Source: Allacma fusca (lineage: Eukaryota > Arthropoda > Collembola > Symphypleona > Sminthuridae). Taken from it: DNA of 64,000 nucleotides. The DNA is taken from the NCBI GenBank assembly GCA_947179485.1, contig CAMXBY010000027.1:124001-188000 (forward strand). Direction: 5' to 3'. Below are positions 1 to 10,600 of this stretch, piece by piece. The notes below the pieces were generated by a model that did not search any database, was not told the DNA's origin, and was given only the letters and a program-made list of their open reading frames with translations. Position 1 is the first letter of the stretch; each line of letters starts with the position of its first letter. Both the position numbers and the translations under genes were made by a program.

Positions 1-251
1 TTTAAAAAATAACAATTAAAAATAGAGTTGAGCTAAGTTACACCCCATCAGTAATTAATAGTTCTCTCTGTTGATAAAACATCAAAATATATACAGTAGT
101 GATATCTTCAGTAAAATCCTTTCCCTGTAGTCTTGTCTGCTGCTGGCTTCTCTTGTCTTGCCTAATGTGAGGTGTCTTGGACAGGTTATATTTTATGCAC
201 ATATTTGTTTTATATATTTTGTTGGCTGTGTTATCGTAATACATTAGAAAA

Positions 252-2187
252 TTATAAAGTCGACAGCTCTGACAGAGCACTTGTCAGCATATCTCTTAAA
301 TTACTGGTTATATTTAAGGATGTAGAACCCAAGATGAAATCTTCAAAGAAATTCAACTCAACTTTCCGATTACACGGAAATGCCTTTTCCAACGCGTGAA
401 ACTTCGTTATACTCAAGAATAGAGTTTCTGCGAAATTGTTGTGACGGATTGACATACCCGGTGAAATTAAAGTTACTTTCAAAATAACCTCCTTGTCCGC
501 AATTAGGACACATATGGAGTGTTGGGCGACCGGATCTGCAACATATCTCTCAAATCTTCCTTCGTCCTGGAAACATCTACTACTTCAGATTTTATCATAA
601 GGAGTTGATTTAGTAAAGTATAGATTCGGCTTACCCGAAATAATATGATAAATTCACTCATGGGTTCAATTGACAGAAGAAAGTTGTACACCGCACTCGC
701 AATATTCTAATTTTCACAAAACGTTATTAAAAGTTTGACCAGAATGTTTTACTTATGATAATTCTAAGTATATTTTAATTTAAAATTTTACATCAATTTG
801 TTTCCGCCATATATATAGCAAAGAGATTTAAATGGCGTAATTAATCGTATTACCAAAGAGGAGTATAGTTGTTGGATTGCCTTCAAAAGCGTATCTAAAT
901 TGAATTTCACAGCGTCATATGAATCCACACCGTACAATAATTTTACCTCCAGATCCATCTGCAAAGAATTTGAAAATGTGTATGCAAAAGATATTTTGCC
1001 AAACTAATTGCATTATAAATGATTACCATTTTATAACTGCGCAAGCACGAGTACATAGTGTTGAAAGTCTCCTCGGCACTATTCCACAATATCAGAGTAC
1101 GATGGTCGAAGAGATTCTCGAAGTTCTTTAAAATATCTTCTGTATAATTACCATCACTCGGATCCATCAATAGTTTCTTAGAAAATTCGTTGTAACTGTT
1201 TGTGCCAATTCTCATATTTGTAGGGGCAGGGCGATTTTTACTGCAATATAAAATTAAGAATAAATAACTTACTATAAACAGGACGTGAAAAGGTACTTTG
1301 TTTCGTAAATGTAATAATTACCATTTCGTGACTTGGGTAAAGTAAAGATTCAAATCCATCTGACTTTCCGGTTGAGGTACAGTTTTTCTTTGAAAATCAA
1401 TTAGACAGCAGGAAATTAATTCCTCGTCCAAACGGCTGCCTACCGGCTCATTCGAGCACGGTTCTTGATTGACCCTGTTAGTAATACATAATGAATATAA
1501 AACCTTTCCATACTTTTTAGTGGTTTATTCTACAAATGCCTCATGAATTAAGGATAAAGGTTGTCTTCACTAAATAAATTTTGAAATGTGCAACTCGTTT
1601 TGATTAAAATGAAATCGTACGTTGAAATGGAGTCACTTTGGGAAAACTGAGGTTGCCTCTGTAAAGACTTTAACTGTCCATTAGTTGACATGTTAATGTC
1701 GGATATGTTCCAAATTGTGGCCATAGGTTGGACAGACGATGACCGCGGGGTTGACATCTTTTCAACGATTGCATGTACGCCCACATGAGTCACCTCTTCA
1801 GATGGATTAATTGGCTCTATGAGTTCTAGGAGCGCAACGCCTGCGATTACCATAATTGATTAATTGGGGATTGAAACATTTTTTTTTTGCAGCATTTTAA
1901 TCCACGCATAATTATTTATTATAGTCGACGATATTAGAGCACCTCCATAATTGCAATCACAAAGTAAAATGTTTCAGAATCATCTGCCGCCCTGTTGTAA
2001 TTTTTACTTACAATGATGTTGAATTACAGGTAAATTGACCATCTCAGCCGGAATCTGAAATTCACTTGCTTTTTCAGTCTCACAAATCTCTACATCGATG
2101 GACGACGCTAATACTTGTGCATTGGCAAGCTGCACTTCTGCAAATACGATAAGAGCTTGTAAGCATTTTATATTTGAGTATAAACCT
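252..2187 (-). CDS. Unrecognised multi-exon gene, 3' seven exons
   Basis: I do not recognise the product. Exons read on the minus strand as about 2187-2012, 1840-1571, 1463-1322, 1240-1027, 958-854, 706-635 and 566-252, ending at TAA 252-254. Donors are GT (GTAAGT after 2012, GTAATC after 1027, GTAAGC after 635) and acceptors are AG, for example TTGCAG before 1240 and GTTTCCAG before 566. Codon phases agree at every junction, and the last four exons join without any stop over about 235 codons, which is strong support for a real gene. The peptide is ordinary and globular, with segments such as FDHRTLILWNSAEETF and YNFLLSIEPMSEFIILF and no membrane segment, signal peptide or low-complexity run that I can see. 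The joint between 1571 and 1463 is the least certain. The 5' exons were not found and may lie above 2.2 kb or be lost. It runs opposite to the broken plus-strand fragments that follow it. Confidence 0.62.
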
Positions 2188-2351
2188 CTGAGCATTAATA
2201 TTGAATTTTAGGAAAGAAAAGAAATTCTAAAAACGTTTGGAGCACTTCTAAATTATTTGTGACCAAAATGGGTTTAGGCAAAACCTAATTATTTGGTTGT
2301 GCTTACGGTGATTTGATTCAGCGGCAGGTGTATTGCTATGAGCTGGTTCAG

Positions 2352-2634
2352 CGTCCTCACTTGTGTCAGCAACTGCCACTTTTCGAGCTAGGCGGTCAGG
2401 CCGTGAACGAGATGGGAAAGTTTACCGTATGATTCCCAAAAAGACCTATTCTCAATTGGAACAAGACGCCAAGCCAGATATGTTAAAATCTGCATTGGAG
2501 TCTGGTTCTGCAAGTGAAGTACTTCGATAAGGGGAGTCCTAAGGATATACTTTGCTTAGCTTTGTATACCCACCCGAAATATCGAGACTCGTGGACTTCA
2601 TCGGACTTGCTCCGCATGTCATTGACATTTTAAA
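2352..2634 (+). pseudogene. DEAH RNA helicase fragment, Spindle-E/TDRD9-like
   Basis: The translation begins after a possible acceptor (GGTTCAG) and reads RARRSGRERDGKVYRMIPKK, then YSQLEQDAKPDMLKSALES. It then shifts frame near 2500 to LQVKYFDKGSPKDILCLAL and shifts again near 2570 to PPEISRLVDFIG. This order matches the end of the helicase C domain and the start of the following winged-helix region in DEAH helicases (an R-GRAGR-like stretch, then P-M-L, a conserved L-Q-x-K, then G-x-P-x-x-I-L-x-x-A-L-x-PP). The wording is closest to Spindle-E/TDRD9, a germline piRNA-pathway helicase; that assignment is from memory of the family. The canonical GRAGR is altered here to RRSGRER. Two frame breaks in about 90 codons and no other helicase motifs nearby point to a relic. 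Another DHX-family helicase is the alternative. Confidence 0.5.
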
Positions 2635-2961
2635 TCTTAGTTAGTTACAAGTAAAGTTACAATTAAAAAAGGGCTCAGGTAAATTACGAGTATCGTCGTC
2701 TTCATTTTATTTGAAAATGTCAGGTCTTGCAAACAGAGTTGCTACTATAGGTCTGTGATTTTTAAGATTTAATTGATTTTCATGATATATATTAATTCAT
2801 CGAGTAATTTAGTTGGTGGCCTGAACGGTTGTGTAAGAATTTTTGATTGGATTTTTTTCAGTGATTGTATTTTGAATTTTTGCAGACCGTTTGCTTATGT
2901 TTAATATTATTTGGGAGAATAAACTGCTGACTATAGTCACCGGAAGCAGAAAGCATAGTGA

Positions 2962-3144
2962 GCAGAGGTTGTAGATGAGGAATTGGGAGCCTGTGTTAAA
3001 AAGAAGATGAGACCGGATGGAACTGACCTCCAGACTGATCTCACTCAATTATGGACAAAAACCTTCCAAGTATTTGAGTGTACCCCTTCCCAGAAATGCC
3101 AGGAGCTTCGAGAGCTGGCCAAGGATCGGGACTATGCTGTCTGA
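2962..3144 (+). pseudogene. Unassigned coding fragment (about 60 codons)
   Basis: An open frame without an ATG start runs from just after an in-frame TGA (2959-2961) to TGA 3142-3144. It includes EELGACVKKKMRPDGTDL and LWTKTFQVFECTPSQKCQEL. Its amino-acid mix looks like real protein: charged, no low complexity, two Cys. I see no domain I can name. It may be an exon of the gene whose other piece lies at 3263-3443, or a further part of the helicase relic upstream. The minus-strand open frame over the same bases is probably a shadow. Confidence 0.35.
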
Positions 3145-3262
3145 TGGTAATGGAAATTGAAAGTGAAAAGGGGATTAGTTGGGCATTTGTTTCTGGAGAG
3201 TGATTGGTGGAAGTGTCTTTTGTGGAGTGGAGCATATTTGTTGACATTGATTTTGTACTGTT

Positions 3263-3443
3263 GTGATGTTTGAAAGGTTGTCCTTGGAGTGTATTGGATC
3301 TCATTTGACAATTGGACTGGGACAAGAAGAGAAAACTCAATTTGAAATCACCCCAGAGGAGGATCTAAACTTTGGCATGAAGTTCCACGTGCGTTTTCAA
3401 AAGGAAAATGAAAATTTATCCAAAGTGGTTGTTGCAGTTCCTG
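3263..3443 (+). CDS. Unassigned exon ending in a good splice donor
   Basis: The frame runs uninterrupted from an ATG near 3266 to a donor CTG|GTAAGG at 3443/3444. It encodes about 60 residues, including LECIGSHLTIGLGQEEKTQ, FEITPEEDLNFGMKF and KENENLSKVVVAVPG. The residue pattern (alternating hydrophobics, acidic loop, no bias) is protein-like. The stretch after the donor becomes AT-rich and degenerate, as expected of an intron. I cannot name the family. It sits between the helicase relic and the midasin relic on the same strand, so it may belong to either or to a third gene. Confidence 0.35.
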
Positions 3444-4534
3444 GTAAGGTTTTTATATTGATTTCAGGAATTAGGTTTCTTTGTTTTTTCATTTGCAAAG
3501 TAATTAAATGTGCCGAGTCTGCATTTTTAATTCGGTTTAAACAGAGTCGGCGAAAATCTTGTTGCGAGAATCAAAACCCGCACCGAAAATTGGAATTCAT
3601 ATTCGAAAATTGAAAACCGAAAGTGAGTTGAACCCTGATTCCGACCCGAAGTATACATCCTGCTTCCACTCACTACAAGATAATGAAGGAAATAGCGGCG
3701 GATTTAATTTCTGTTAAATTAATTCCTATTTGTGTCTACGGCCCTACTGGAGTTGGCAAATCGACTTTCATCAAGCTAATATCATCATGTTTCAAGCGCC
3801 ACAAATACCCGGATATTATTTATGTCCAGATGAGTGACCAAATAGACTCCAGACTGCTATTAGGATCGTATCATTCTACAGACCTGCCAGGGCAGTTCGT
3901 GTGGAAACCGAGTTGTTTAACGAAAACAGTTCTTAATGGGCATTGGACCTTGTTGGAGGATTTGAACTCGGCTTCAGCAGATGTATTAACTCTGGATCGT
4001 TGTCTGTACCTGGTTATGGAGAGATTAGGAAGTTTAATGAGGATTTCCGGATTTTAAGTACTTGCAGGACTTTCAGGGCATCTGGCGATGGACGGTTGCT
4101 AGAGAAGATTGGGAAGCAGTGGAAGAAGTAAAAGTTGGAGGCTCTGTTTCTTGGAGATGAAGATTCTGTTTGCATAAATGTTTCCTAATTTAAAGCATCT
4201 TGCAGAAAAGTCCACAATTTTTAATGTCATGGAAGAATCTAAGCCAGCGTTTGGAAGCAAGAACCAGTTACTTTCCTTAAGGTGACTTTGGTTATCTTCG
4301 TTTATTTGAGTGTTGTTTATTTCGCCTATTTCTAGATTCATAAGGAATAAATGGATTAATTCAAAATATTTGTTGTTGGTGCAGAGATTTTTTGAAGCTG
4401 TGTCGGAGCATACCGAGAAACTTGGATTTCACAAAGCCAGCGTCAGCAGTTAAAATATTCCACGAGTGGGTCGATTTATTTGATTTGATTTGATTTATTG
4501 TCAGTAATGCATACGCAACACTAGCACTGTATTC

Positions 4535-5664
4535 ACCTGGAGTTAACCTGTGAAGTGATTAGTGTTGAAGGTAGCCGACATGTAATTACAATATTTAGAG
4601 AAAGATTAACAATGTAGAGATTAATGATTAAATCACGTAGCTTAGGTTTAGTTTGTTATATTCAGTATCATCAAGTACATTAAGCTGCCTATTATAATTT
4701 GAGAATTTCAATTTTAGTATGCTGACACACATTTATTATTAAGGCGACTTAATATTGGTTGGAGTTTTAAATTCCTTGAGTGTTTTCAAATAGTTGGATC
4801 GTTGTGTTTGTAGCGATGATTGATGGGAAACAATATTTGTAAATATGGAGCTGGTGGCTGTCATGGTTATGGTGTCTGGTAGATTCTTGGTTTGGTGATT
4901 GATTTACCGGTGAGGCTCACAGATTAATGATTCCGTGTAGTTTGGAGTTTCAGGTGTTCTGCTCCGTCTCGTGGTCGATTTGTTTTATTTACTACCCGAT
5001 CTGCATCGCTTCTTGACGCTTCTTCTGTTTATACCTCGAAATAAATATTGACATCTTTTGAGAGATGTATTCATTTATGATTTAATGGATAATGTGCGGT
5101 ACTTCAGACATAGTTTTAATGATATATGATTGAAACGAAAAATTTTGCCTTGATTGATAGCTTATGAGAAGAGTTATCATTAAGGCATGAGAGAGATTTG
5201 CTTAGGAAGTGTCCTTTCAAATCTCTTCTCGTAAGCTTTGCTCCAATGTTGACGAGTGCTCCGATCTATTTCTTCAAGGATCGGTTGCTTCAGCCACGTT
5301 GCACGCACTTTACTTATGTGTAGGTACACACTTACGGGTTAAAAGTTCTAAGTTCCTATTGTAAGTTTACCGAATAATTTGTTACTTTGTTTGATTAAAA
5401 TTACTTACAGGGCACATACGGGACACTACGGATGATTTTAATTGATTTGAAACTGCGTTAATGTGCAGTATTTAAGTAATTTTGCTGATTTGTTTGAGCA
5501 TCGCATCAACGGCAGACATAGTCGCCGGACGCGCGCGCGGGAATGAATTTGTGGCTTCCTTATATGACCAATGTAATTCTCAACTATCATAATTTGTAAC
5601 ATTTACATGTATTGAAGTCTTTGCAAATATGTAATGATTTATTTAATCTTGCCTCTTCCTATAG
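4535..5664. other. Non-coding stretch inside the midasin relic
   Basis: No exon could be read here. It begins after a short TTTGA microsatellite (about 4473-4497) and is AT-rich. It holds a bulged hairpin at about 5159-5237 (AGCTTATGAGAAGAG pairing with CTCTTCTCGTAAGCT) and a short GC alternation at about 5530-5540. Between midasin pieces 2 and 3 it behaves as a long intron or a block of inserted repeats. Confidence 0.6.
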
Positions 5665-5824
5665 CCTCCAGGATACAAGTAGCTGAGAAACTGGGAACAC
5701 ACTTAATTACTTAATGTAGCCACAAACCCAGCGTTGTTCGCTAACAAAACGCGCATGCTGCTTCTTGGAGATGATCTACATCTCCGGTTATCAGCAAGAA
5801 TCTGTGTTGTTACTTTGAGAAACT

Positions 5825-6107
5825 TAGGACTTCTATTCGGGACGTCCCGAGGTTTTCGGGATCGGGACAGTTTCAGGACAAAATTCGTGTCCCCATGTTA
5901 CTTCGGGACTGAATCGGGACGAATCTTTTAGTCCCGGCGATTTACGGACAATAGGTCGGACTGGTATTATAACCTGGACGTCCCGAGGTTTTCGGGACAG
6001 TTTCGGGACAAAATGTTTGCCCCATGTAATTTCGGGACTGAATTGGGACGATTTTTTTGTCCCGAGGATTTCGGGACGGGACAGAAATGTCCCCAGTAGA
6101 AGCCCTC
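5825..6107. mobile_element. hAT-type MITE inserted in the midasin exon
   Basis: This is a 283-base non-coding element. Its ends read TAGGACTTCTATTCGGGAC on the left and, reversed, GAGGGCTTCTACTGGGGAC on the right (15 of 19 match). The flanks are GAGAAACT (5817-5824) and GAGAGACT (6108-6115), an 8-base target duplication with one difference. An 8-base duplication is the hallmark of hAT elements. The interior is dominated by the word CGGGAC and its complement GTCCCG. It interrupts midasin coding sequence immediately before ETGVGKT. Confidence 0.72.
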
Positions 6108-6520
6108 GAGAGACTGGCGTAGGGAAAACTTCATGTGTACAGTTCCTTGCTGAGACCTTGATTCGGAAGTTGGTGGTGGTCAGCTTGAATCGTCAAAGCG
6201 ACTCTAGCGTATTGCTCGGCGGGTAATTCGGGTCGATTTAGAACTCAAAAGCTTTCAATATTTGGTATTATACATAGTTATTAACGTTGTTTTTATTTGC
6301 TGCAGCTACAAACCTGTAGAACTGAAGTACTCTAATCTGAGTTCGAAACTCTGTTTCTCCTAACATTCCGTCGTGATACCAATAAAAATTTCCTGGACCA
6401 TCTGATGACGGCATATCCCAACCGAAACTGGAAGGTTTTAGTCCAACTTATGGCTCATGTACAGAGAAGTGCTGTGCTGAGGCAAGAAAAACTGAAAGAC
6501 AGGATGGATATCTTGCATCG

Positions 6521-7279
6521 GTAGGTAGTAGTGATGTTTTTGTGTATTGTAGTTGTGTATTGTTATCAGGGATGAAATATCGGAAAAACAAAAATTCCTA
6601 TTCCAATTACAATACCTGCTTAAATTTATTTCCGATTTAGATTCCGATTCCGATGTATCCAAATAATTAATTTTGGATTCCAATACCAATTAATTCAAAT
6701 ACGTTTAAATTATTCCGATTCCAATTCCGATTCTGTGCATGTAACCTACGTCGTTTAAACTGCTTGTTTACTCAAACAAACAACATGTTTTGCAGGGATT
6801 ACTCCGGTAGTCGACCTAGGTCATAGTTTTAAATTAAACGTAAGGCAGAGAAAAGTCTTCCCACAGTAACCTAATTGTAAGATGGTGGAATGCTCAAGAT
6901 TCCACCACTTGAACAAATTAATACATTTGTCCCTTGTGCGGTCCATAGTTGTTCCACAGAATACGTTGGTATATTTATAAATATATTTATAGTGACAAAG
7001 AAATCCTCTGCCGTCCTTTACTTCATCTCTTTAGATTGCCCATTTTTCATTTCCGTCCAACTTACTTCCTTTAGATACAACAGTTCCTTGCTTTCTCATA
7101 ATGTAAACGTTAGATGTGTACATAAATATGCGTGTACAGTGTGCTCTTACTATGGGTTACCCGATGGAAGAGGGCTTTCTCCAAAGGATATCCCTTTGTA
7201 CATTACAGAGAAACCATTCAAATAACATATAATCATTTCCGATGCAAACATTTTGATTCGACCTCATTTGTTTTTTCAG
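6521..7279. other. Non-coding stretch between midasin and dynein fragments
   Basis: From the donor at 6520 to the dynein acceptor I found no convincing exon. At about 6575-6740 there are many copies of ATTCC/CGATT words, like the iterated words of the MITEs elsewhere in the window, but I could not match two ends. A 111-codon open frame at 6890-7225 has no recognisable content. Confidence 0.5.
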
Positions 7280-7649
7280 TGTTTTGACGAGTTCAAACGA
7301 ATTTCCGTAAGGAGTCGTCCAGAACTTTAATGCCCTTCAAATATATGCAAAATGGTCAATCAATTTTTAATGAATTTCAGGTGGAAGTGCTCTCTGTAGT
7401 GGCTGTGCAAGTTAAATCGATGCAAGACGCGATTCGAGACAGGAAATCTCGATTTAACTTCATGGGAGAAGAAATCGGGCTGGTGTTTAGCGCAGGGGTT
7501 TTCATTACAATGAACCCTGGCTATACGCAGGTCGCTCGGAATTACCTGAGAATCTGAAAGTCCTGTTTCGTCCTTGCGCCATGGTCGTACCGGATTTTGA
7601 GCTTATCTGTGAAATCATGCTGGTCGCGGAAGGCTTTCAAGAAGCACGA
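7280..7649 (+). pseudogene. Axonemal dynein heavy chain, AAA1 exons
   Basis: Two exons of an outer-arm beta-type dynein heavy chain (the DNAH9/11/17 class by wording), the motor of cilia and sperm tails. Exon 1 is only 27 bases (7280-7306), between TTTTTTCAG and GTAAGG. It reads CFDEFKRIS, the AAA1 Walker B segment (usually CFDEFNRI). A 74-base intron follows. Exon 2 (7381-7649) reads [20 protein letters not shown], then FITMNPGY. Two extra bases (AC at 7525-7526) then shift the frame, after which [19 protein letters not shown] and [19 protein letters not shown] read perfectly to donor CGA|GTATAT. Apart from the 2-base insertion the piece is well preserved, so a sequencing indel or a recent lesion are both possible. 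No further dynein exon is visible before the array or anywhere to the right in this window. Confidence 0.85.
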
Positions 7650-10600
7650 GTATATAATCCTTACTTCTCATCTCAACACAATAATCCTTACACTCCACAC
7701 ATAGTCTTTACTCCTTAACTCCACACTTAATCCTTACACCTTAACGCCAAACAATAATCCTTACACTTAAACTCCACACATAATCCTTACTTCTTATCTC
7801 CACACAATAATTCTTACGTTTAAACTCCACACAATAATCCTTACTCTTAAACTCCACATATAATCCTTACTCTTTAACTACACAAATAATCCTTACTTCT
7901 TAACTCCACACAATATTCCTTACTTATAAACTCTACACATAATCCTTACTCCTTTACTCCACACTTAATCCATACTCCTTAACTCGAAACAACAATCCTT
8001 ACTCTTAAACTCCACACTTAATCCTTACTCTTAAACTCCACACCTAATCCTTACTTCTTATCCCCACACAATAATACTTACTCTTAAATTCCACACCTAA
8101 TCCTTACACATTAACTCCACACAATAATCCTTACTCTTAACCTCCACACATAATCCTTACTTCTTATCTCCACACAATAATCCTTACTCTTAAACTCCAC
8201 ACATAATCCTTACTCTTTACCTCCACCCATAATTTTTACTCCTTAACTACACATATAATCTGTTCTCCTTAACTCCACACTTAATCCTTACACCTTAGCT
8301 CCACACAATAATGTTTTCACTCCACACATGATCTTTACTCCTTAAGTCCACATATAATCCTTTCTCCTTAACTCCAAACTTAATCCTTACACCTTAACTC
8401 CACACAATAATCCTTACTCATAAACTCCACACATAATCCTTACTTCTCAACTCCACACAATAATCCTTACACTCCACACATTATCTTTACTCCTTGACTC
8501 CACACTTAATCCTTACTTCTTACTCTTAAACTCCACATGTAATCCTTACTCTTTACCTCCACCCATAATTTTTACTCCTTAACTCCACATATAATCCTTT
8601 CTCCTTAACTGCACACATAATCTTTACTCTTCAACTCGACACAATACTCCTTACTCTTAACCTTCACCCATAATTTTTACTCCTTGACTCCACATATAAT
8701 CCTTTCTCCTTAACTCCACACTTAATCCTTACACCTAAACTCCACACAATAATACTTACTCTTAAACTCCACACATAATCCTTACTTCTCATCTCCACAC
8801 AATAATCCTAACACTCCACACATAATCTTTACTCCTTAACTCCACACTTAATCCTTACACCTTTACTCCAAACAATAAATCTTACTCTTAAACTCCACAC
8901 ATAATCCTTACTTCTTATCTCCACACAATAATCCTTACACTCCACAAATAATCTTTACTCCTTGACTCCACACTTATTCCTTACTCCTTACTCTTAAACT
9001 CCACATATAATCCTTACTCTTTACCTCCACCCAGAATTTTTACACCTTAACTACACACTTAATCCTTACACCTTAACACCACATATAATCCTTTCTCATT
9101 AACTCCACACTTAATCCTTACACCTTAACTCCACACAATAATCCTTACTCTTAAACTCCATACATAATCCTTACTTCTCATCTCCACACAATAATCCTTA
9201 CACTCCACACATAGTCTTTACTCCTTTACTCCACACTTAATCCTTACACCTTAACGCCAAACAATAATCCTTACACTTAAACTCCACACATAATCCTTAC
9301 TTCTTATCTCCACACAATAATTCTTACGTTTAAACTCCACACAATAATCCTTACTCTTAAACTCCACATATAATTCTTACTCTTTAACTACACAAATAAT
9401 CGTTACGCCTTAACTGCACACTTAATCCTTACTTCTTAACTCCACACAATATTCCTTACTTATAAACTCCACACATAATCCTTACTCCTTTACTCCACAC
9501 TTAATCCATACTCCTTAACTCGAAACAACAATCCTTACTCTTAAACTCCACACTTAATCCTTACTCTTAAACTCCACACCTAATCCTTACACATTAACTC
9601 CACACAATAATCCTTACTCTTAACCTCCACACATAATCCTTACTTCTTATCTCCACACAATAATACTTACTCTTAAACTCCACACCTAATCCTTACACAT
9701 TAACTCCACACAATAATCCTTACTCTTAACCTCCACACATAATCCTTACTTCTTATCTCCACACAATAATCCTTACACTCCACACATTATCTTTACTCCT
9801 TGACTCCACACTTAATCCTTACTCCTTACTCTTAAACTCCACATGTAATCCTTACTCTTTACCTCCACCCATTATTTTTACTCCTTAACTCCACATATAA
9901 TCCTTCCTCCTTAACTGCACACATAATCTTTACTCTTCAACTCGACACAATACTCCTTACTCTTAACCTCCACCCATAATTTTTTCTCCTTAACTCCACA
10001 TATAATCCTTTCTCCTTAACTCCACACTTAATCCTTACACCTTAACTCCACACAATAACACTTACTCTTAAACTCCACACATAATCCTTACTTCTCATCT
10101 CCACACAATAATCCTAACACTCCACACATAATCTTTACTCCTTAACTCCACACTTAATCCTTACACCTTAATTTCGCACAATAATCCTTACTCTTAAACT
10201 CCACACATAATCCTTACTTCTTATCTCCACACAATAATCCTTACACTCCACACATTGTCTTTACTCCTTGACTCCACACTTAATCCTTACTCCTTACTCT
10301 TAAACTCCACATATAATCCTTACTCTTTACCTCCAACCATAATTTTTACTCCTCAACTCCACATATAATCCTTTCTCCTTAACTGCACACAGAATCTTTA
10401 CTCTTCCACTCGACACAATACTCCTTACTCTTAAACTCCACACATAATCCTTACTTCTCATCTCCACACAATAATTCTTACACTCCACACATAATCTTTA
10501 CTCCTTAGCTCCTCACTTAATCCTTACAATTTAATTTCACACAATAATCCTTACTCTTAAACTCCACACATAATCCTTACTTCTTATCTCCACACAATAA

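Larger units (their letters stand above)
3683..6520 (+). pseudogene. MDN1: Midasin (MDN1/Rea1) N-terminal AAA region, broken
   Basis: Midasin is the giant dynein-like AAA+ ATPase that remodels pre-60S ribosomes in the nucleus. Four collinear pieces are visible. (1) 3683-4282 has a Walker A YGPTGVGKS, then LLLGSYHSTDLPGQFVW and HWTLLEDLNSA. It loses frame near 3985 (a few codons missing) and again near 4170, and ends at donor AAG|GTGACT. (2) From 4386, RDFLKLCRSIPRNLDF to about 4490, where a TTTGA microsatellite brings a stop. (3) From 5665, RIQVAEKLGT, a frame break, then LFANKTRMLLLGDDLHLR. (4) From 6109, ETGVGKTSCVQFLAETL and LNRQSDSSVLLGG, an 83-base intron (6222-6304) splitting G-G|Y-K-P-V-E-L-K, then FLDHLMTAYPNRNWKVL to donor 6520. 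The order matches the protein from its first AAA module to just past the second Walker A. A MITE sits inside the last exon and the residues just before ETGVGK are deleted. It cannot encode midasin as it stands. Confidence 0.85.

Noticed and set aside
943-1131. Plus-strand open frame 919-1131 opposite the minus-strand gene
   Set aside because: It is the antisense shadow of minus-strand exons whose splice sites and phases agree.
2268-2290. MGLGKT, the Walker A of SNF2 ATPases
   Set aside because: Only six codons followed at once by a stop. No other helicase motif in frame, so treated as chance.
5159-5237. Bulged hairpin as a microRNA precursor
   Set aside because: The arms are short and broken by large bulges, and it looks like a worn transposon end. 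No evidence of conservation can be had from one sequence.
6890-7225. 111-codon plus-strand open frame as a gene
   Set aside because: No recognisable motif, composition like the surrounding AT-rich DNA, and no splice or start support.
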